DNA from: Deltaproteobacteria bacterium
GTDB taxonomy: Bacteria; Bdellovibrionota_C; UBA2361; OMII01
DNA length: 9,196 nt
NCBI GenBank assembly: GCA_023262305.1
Contig: JALRCK010000007.1
Coordinates: forward strand, 10,981 to 20,176
Reading direction: 5' to 3'
Shown: piece by piece, positions 7,001 through 9,196 of the stretch
Numbering within the stretch: the stretch's first letter is position 1
Layout: every line of letters begins with the position of its first letter
The notes under the pieces: generated by a model
The model's input: only the letters and a program-made list of their open reading frames with translations
Told to the model about the DNA's origin: nothing
Database searches by the model: none
Made by a program: the position numbers and the translations under genes

Positions 7001-7020
7001 GACCCGAGGGCGCTCGGGTC
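7001..7020. repeat. Perfect 8-bp hairpin with GGCG loop
   Basis: GACCCGAG (7001-7008) pairs with CTCGGGTC (7013-7020). On the + strand it is followed by moderately T-rich sequence (7021-7036), so it might contribute to terminating the yfcE transcript about 130 bases past its stop. No T run follows on the - strand. Confidence 0.6.
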
Positions 7021-7095
7021 CTCGATTATTACTATTCCACCTCCGTCAAGGCGAGAGATCCCTCGCCAGCAGATGTGGCATACAAGCCGTGTGGA

Positions 7096-7135
7096 CGAGT
7101 CGGAAAGACTCGCTATCGATGAAGATAGTTATTTT
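7096..7135 (+). terminator. Tandem hairpins followed by TTATTTT, possible terminator
   Basis: CGAGTC/GACTCG (7096-7101 with 7107-7112) abuts a second stem CTATC/GATAG (7113-7117 with 7124-7128), which runs straight into TTATTTT (7129-7135). The last stem is weak (5 bp, two GC pairs), so efficiency is doubtful. It is the best terminator-like element for transcription arriving from yfcE and would also mark the 3' end of any structured RNA made from this interval. Confidence 0.35.
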
Positions 7136-7143
7136 AGACACCT

Positions 7144-7530
7144 CTAATGGTGCGCGTGAGCCTTTGGTGCTACTGGAGCGGCCTCTTGGCTCGCCTCAGC
7201 CCCAAACGGAAGCGGATGCGCGCGGAACGGATCATCTGTGAAAACCCCAAGGATCATCACCGCAAGCAATATGAAGGGGATGATCATGTAGGTAATGATG
7301 ATCTTGTTCTCGTACTTGCCGTGCATGAATACCGCTATAACGAGGGTCGCCTTTACCGTCGCGATAAAGAGGGCGCCGACGATGTTCCACTTGCCAAGAT
7401 CAACTTGGGCAGCCAGAACGGTGACTACTGTGAGCACCAAGAGGGCGACAAGGATCTTGAGGAAGGTGCTCTCGGGAACTACATGCCCGAGCTCGTCGTG
7501 TCCATGCGAATGTGAGTGCGAATGTGCCAT
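7144..7530 (-). CDS. ctaF: Cytochrome c oxidase subunit IV (caa3/CyoD-like small subunit)
   Basis: This is the small membrane subunit of a bacterial heme-copper oxidase, in the prokaryotic COX4/CyoD family, thought to support assembly or stability of subunit I. The 128-residue protein has three hydrophobic segments at about 24-42, 49-70 and 77-98, the usual topology, with the KATLVIAVFMHGKYE region (60-74) typical of the family. What is odd is the ends. Residues 1-16 carry six histidines in a MAHSHSHSHGH pattern, and the C-terminal tail (about 99-128) is Ala/Pro-rich and ends KAHAHH. The start at 7530 has GGAG 9 bases upstream. It lies 18 bases after subunit III and is the last gene of the visible operon. 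Family membership is confident; the symbol follows caa3 operon usage. Confidence 0.88.
   Translation of the reverse strand: MAHSHSHSHGHDELGHVVPESTFLKILVALLVLTVVTVLAAQVDLGKWNIVGALFIATVKATLVIAVFMHGKYENKIIITYMIIPFILLAVMILGVFTDDPFRAHPLPFGAEASQEAAPVAPKAHAHH
7505..7526. repeat. Tandem 10-base repeat inside the His-Ser N-terminus of subunit IV
   Basis: TGCGAATGTG occurs at 7505-7514 and again at 7517-7526, a 12-base period that encodes His-Ser steps on the - strand. The number of histidines could therefore change by replication slippage. Confidence 0.6.
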
Positions 7531-7548
7531 ATCCTAAATCTCCGAGAA

Positions 7549-8217
7549 CTAACCAACCAAGTAGAGGAGCGGGAAGAGGTAAATCCAGATAAGGTCAACC
7601 AAGTGCCAGTAGAGCGCTCCAAGCTCAACCGGTGTGAAGTACTTACCCGAGAAGCGATTGTGAAGCGCTGGTCGGATACCGTACCAGTACATAACCGCCA
7701 TACCGATGATTACGTGAAGGGCATGCAAGCCCGTCATGCAGTAGTAAAGCCCAAGGAAGTTCTTAAACTCATAAAAGTTGCTGTTGTACCCGAAGAAGGG
7801 GAACATTCCGTGGTGAGCCTTGCCGCTATACTCGATCGATTTGATGATCAGGAATATGAGTCCACACGCAACGCTGATCCCAAAGTTACGAACGACTCCC
7901 TTGTTGTCACCCTTTTGGGCTTTGGTAACCGCAACCGCAGCCGTGAAGCTTGAAAAGAGCAGCACGGCAGTATTTAAACCGCCGAGCCACACGTTTAGGT
8001 TCTTGCTCGCGTCATGAAACTCAGCCAGATGGTAGTAACGCATGATTGCGAAGCTACAGAACATCACCGCAAAGAGGAGAATTTCAGTGGCGAGGAATAG
8101 CCACATACCGAGCTTAGCGGCTCCGTATGCTGTGGGCGTATCCATGTGGTGGATATGCGGCGGCTCTCCTGGCGGCACGTTGTGATCAACGATGGGGTGG
8201 ACGGCGACTGAACTCAT
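7549..8217 (-). CDS. ctaE: Cytochrome c oxidase subunit III
   Basis: Subunit III of an aa3/caa3-type oxidase is an integral membrane protein that stabilises subunit I and sustains proton pumping. The 222-residue product has the five-helix bacterial form. After a polar N-terminus (1-33) come KLGMWLFLATEILLFAV (35-51, with E45 in the conserved TE pair), NTAVLLFSSFT (82-92), and a large loop containing FFGYNSNFYEF (141-151). The family hallmarks follow: GLHALHVIIG (163-172) and YWHLVDLIWIYLF (203-215). The N-terminus is again histidine-rich (H7, H12, H21, H23, H24). The start at 8217 has AGGGAT a few bases upstream. It is 37 bases downstream of subunit I and 18 upstream of subunit IV, so the three genes form one operon. 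Confidence 0.93.
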   Translation of the reverse strand: MSSVAVHPIVDHNVPPGEPPHIHHMDTPTAYGAAKLGMWLFLATEILLFAVMFCSFAIMRYYHLAEFHDASKNLNVWLGGLNTAVLLFSSFTAAVAVTKAQKGDNKGVVRNFGISVACGLIFLIIKSIEYSGKAHHGMFPFFGYNSNFYEFKNFLGLYYCMTGLHALHVIIGMAVMYWYGIRPALHNRFSGKYFTPVELGALYWHLVDLIWIYLFPLLYLVG

Positions 8218-8254
8218 AACATCCCTGTTTAACTATTAACCTTTTACTATTCTT

Positions 8255-9196
8255 TTAGTGACCTCGACCCGTTGGAGTTCCGTACATGTAAGGATCCTCC
8301 TTAACAACTGGAATCTCTGGGAAGTTCTCATGGTGTGGAGGTGATGAAGTCTGCCACTCCAGGCTCGTCGAGTTGTACGGATTCCTTGGCGCTTTAACCT
8401 TTCCGAACAGCGCAGTCCAGAGCAGGTTTAACAGGGCAAAGGCATACCCTAAGCCATTCAGGTACGCGCCGATCGTTGAGATCGTATGGAGATTCTCGTA
8501 CTGGACTGGGTAGTCGTAATATCGACGAGGCATTCCATCCATTCCGAGAATGAATTGTGGAATGAAGGTAAGGTTGAACCCGATAAAGAGGAAAGCGAAG
8601 GCGGTCTTGGAAACCGTCTCGTTGTACATCTTTCCGGTCATCTTCGGGAACCACATGTGGAGAGCCGCGATAAGTCCGATTACGGCTCCACCCTGAATCG
8701 TGTAGTGGAAGTGCGCCACTACGAAATAGGTGTCGTGGTAGTAAACGTCCACTCCAAGCATCGCGAGGTAGATACCTGTGGTACCCGCCACCATGAAGAG
8801 GAACACGAACGACATCGCGTAGAGCATCGGCGTCTTGAACGAGATCGAGCCCTTGTACATCGTGCTGACCCAGTTAAACACCTTGATAGCTGTTGGAACC
8901 GCTACAAGGAAGGTGACGATCGAGAAGAACTTCGCGGAGAAGTCCGAGATACCAGCTACGAACATGTGGTGCGCCCATACGATGAAGCCGACCGCTGCGA
9001 TCGCCATCGAGGAGAGCACTACCATCTTGTAACCGAAGAGCGGCTTACGGGAGAAAACCGGGATGATCTCTCCAACAACTCCGAACGCCGGAAGTACCAT
9101 GATGTACACAACGGGGTGCGAGTAGAACCAGAAGAGATGCTCAAGGAGAACAGGATCTCCTCCCTTAGTTGGATCGAAGATGCCGGCACCGAAGGT
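8255..9196 (-). CDS. ctaD: Cytochrome c oxidase subunit I, A2 type, C-terminal part, 5' end outside window
   Basis: This is the catalytic subunit that reduces O2 to water at the heme a3-CuB site and pumps protons. The reading frame is open to the window edge, so 313 residues of the C-terminal part are visible; full proteins are about 530-560. At fragment residues 22-31 the sequence reads FWFYSHPVVY. H27 and Y31 are the CuB ligand and its cross-linked tyrosine, and V29 stands where A1 enzymes have the D-channel glutamate; YS at 25-26 is the A2 replacement. Further ligands and channel residues are H76-H77 (WAHHMF), T102 and K105 of the K channel (VPTAIKVFNW), and HDTYFVVAHFH (154-164) with the heme a3 and heme a histidines H162 and H164. 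PRRYYDYP (223-230) and SLEWQTSSPP (278-287) are standard C-terminal blocks. Upstream genes, probably subunit II fused to cytochrome c, lie outside the window. Confidence 0.95.
   Translation of the reverse strand, partial: TFGAGIFDPTKGGDPVLLEHLFWFYSHPVVYIMVLPAFGVVGEIIPVFSRKPLFGYKMVVLSSMAIAAVGFIVWAHHMFVAGISDFSAKFFSIVTFLVAVPTAIKVFNWVSTMYKGSISFKTPMLYAMSFVFLFMVAGTTGIYLAMLGVDVYYHDTYFVVAHFHYTIQGGAVIGLIAALHMWFPKMTGKMYNETVSKTAFAFLFIGFNLTFIPQFILGMDGMPRRYYDYPVQYENLHTISTIGAYLNGLGYAFALLNLLWTALFGKVKAPRNPYNSTSLEWQTSSPPHHENFPEIPVVKEDPYMYGTPTGRGH

Larger units (their letters stand above)
6871..7143. other. Hairpin-rich non-coding interval between yfcE and the cox operon
   Basis: This is convergent intergenic DNA with an unusual density of perfect inverted repeats: GGTGT/ACACC (6890-6903), GCTCGGG/CCCGAGC (6931-6948), GACCCGAG/CTCGGGTC (7001-7020), GGCGAG/CTCGCC (7050-7067), CGAGTC/GACTCG (7096-7112) and CTATC/GATAG (7113-7128) followed by TTATTTT. 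A longer-range pairing is also possible: GGA-t-GGTGG (6922-6930) with CCACCTCC (7037-7044), enclosing the two strongest hairpins. An open frame on + (6891-7241) has low-complexity, Ser/Arg-rich translation and is probably not real. I do not recognise tmRNA, RNase P, SRP or 6S RNA. It could be a set of terminators for the two convergent units, or a structured RNA. Confidence 0.45.

Noticed and set aside
6997..7003. GTTCGAC, resembling a tRNA T-loop
   Set aside because: The bases on either side do not form a T stem, and no acceptor, D or anticodon arms can be built around it.
6871..7143. Integron attC site or mobile-element end
   Set aside because: No RYYYAAC/GTTRRRY pair and no integrase or transposase nearby; the hairpins are separate and differ in sequence.
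6891..7241. Open frame of about 116 codons on the + strand
   Set aside because: It overlaps the end of subunit IV and the hairpin-rich interval, has an Arg/Ser/Leu-rich translation without any domain pattern, and has no ribosome site.
7516..7953. Open frame on the + strand antisense to subunit III
   Set aside because: Subunit III on the other strand has clear family motifs across the same bases; this is a shadow frame.

Overview
The window looks like ordinary chromosome from a free-living, aerobic, Gram-negative bacterium with a base composition close to 50% GC. It carries an Mpl murein-recycling ligase, an SOS-type DnaE2 polymerase and a cytochrome c oxidase operon. No phage, transposon, CRISPR or tRNA signal was found. 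The lineage cannot be fixed from sequence alone. The A2-type (YSHP) oxidase together with DnaE2 and Mpl would fit a deltaproteobacteria-like or related marine lineage, but that is a weak inference.

Layout. Bases 1-808 (+) are the C-terminal quarter of DnaE2, cut by the window edge. It converges on a Na+-coupled CNT/NupC nucleoside transporter (867-2192, -). A 318-base non-coding stretch follows, then mpl (2511-3986, -) and, 36 bases upstream of mpl, a small three-helix membrane protein of unknown function (4023-4418, -). The 4419-4624 interval is a divergent promoter region rich in inverted repeats. To its right, three genes run on the + strand: rarD (4625-5548), a small GT2-type glycosyltransferase (5660-6337) and a YfcE-like metallophosphoesterase (6376-6870). 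A 273-base convergent interval packed with hairpins (6871-7143) separates these from the 3' end of a cytochrome c oxidase operon on the - strand. Its visible order in transcription is subunit I (partial, running off the right edge), subunit III, subunit IV.

Function. The oxidase genes make a proton-pumping terminal oxidase. The subunit I fragment shows the YSHP signature of A2-type enzymes (caa3-like) in place of the usual D-channel glutamate. Subunit IV has histidine-rich tails at both ends. Mpl salvages murein tripeptide into the peptidoglycan precursor pool, and the small membrane protein is probably co-transcribed with it. NupC and RarD are independent inner-membrane transporters. DnaE2 is the mutagenic translesion polymerase, and its usual ImuA/ImuB partners would lie left of the window if present.

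Novelty. I do not see a convincing undescribed multi-gene system. The least-explained items are the structured 6871-7143 interval, the unknown membrane protein next to mpl, and the repeat-rich leader upstream of rarD.
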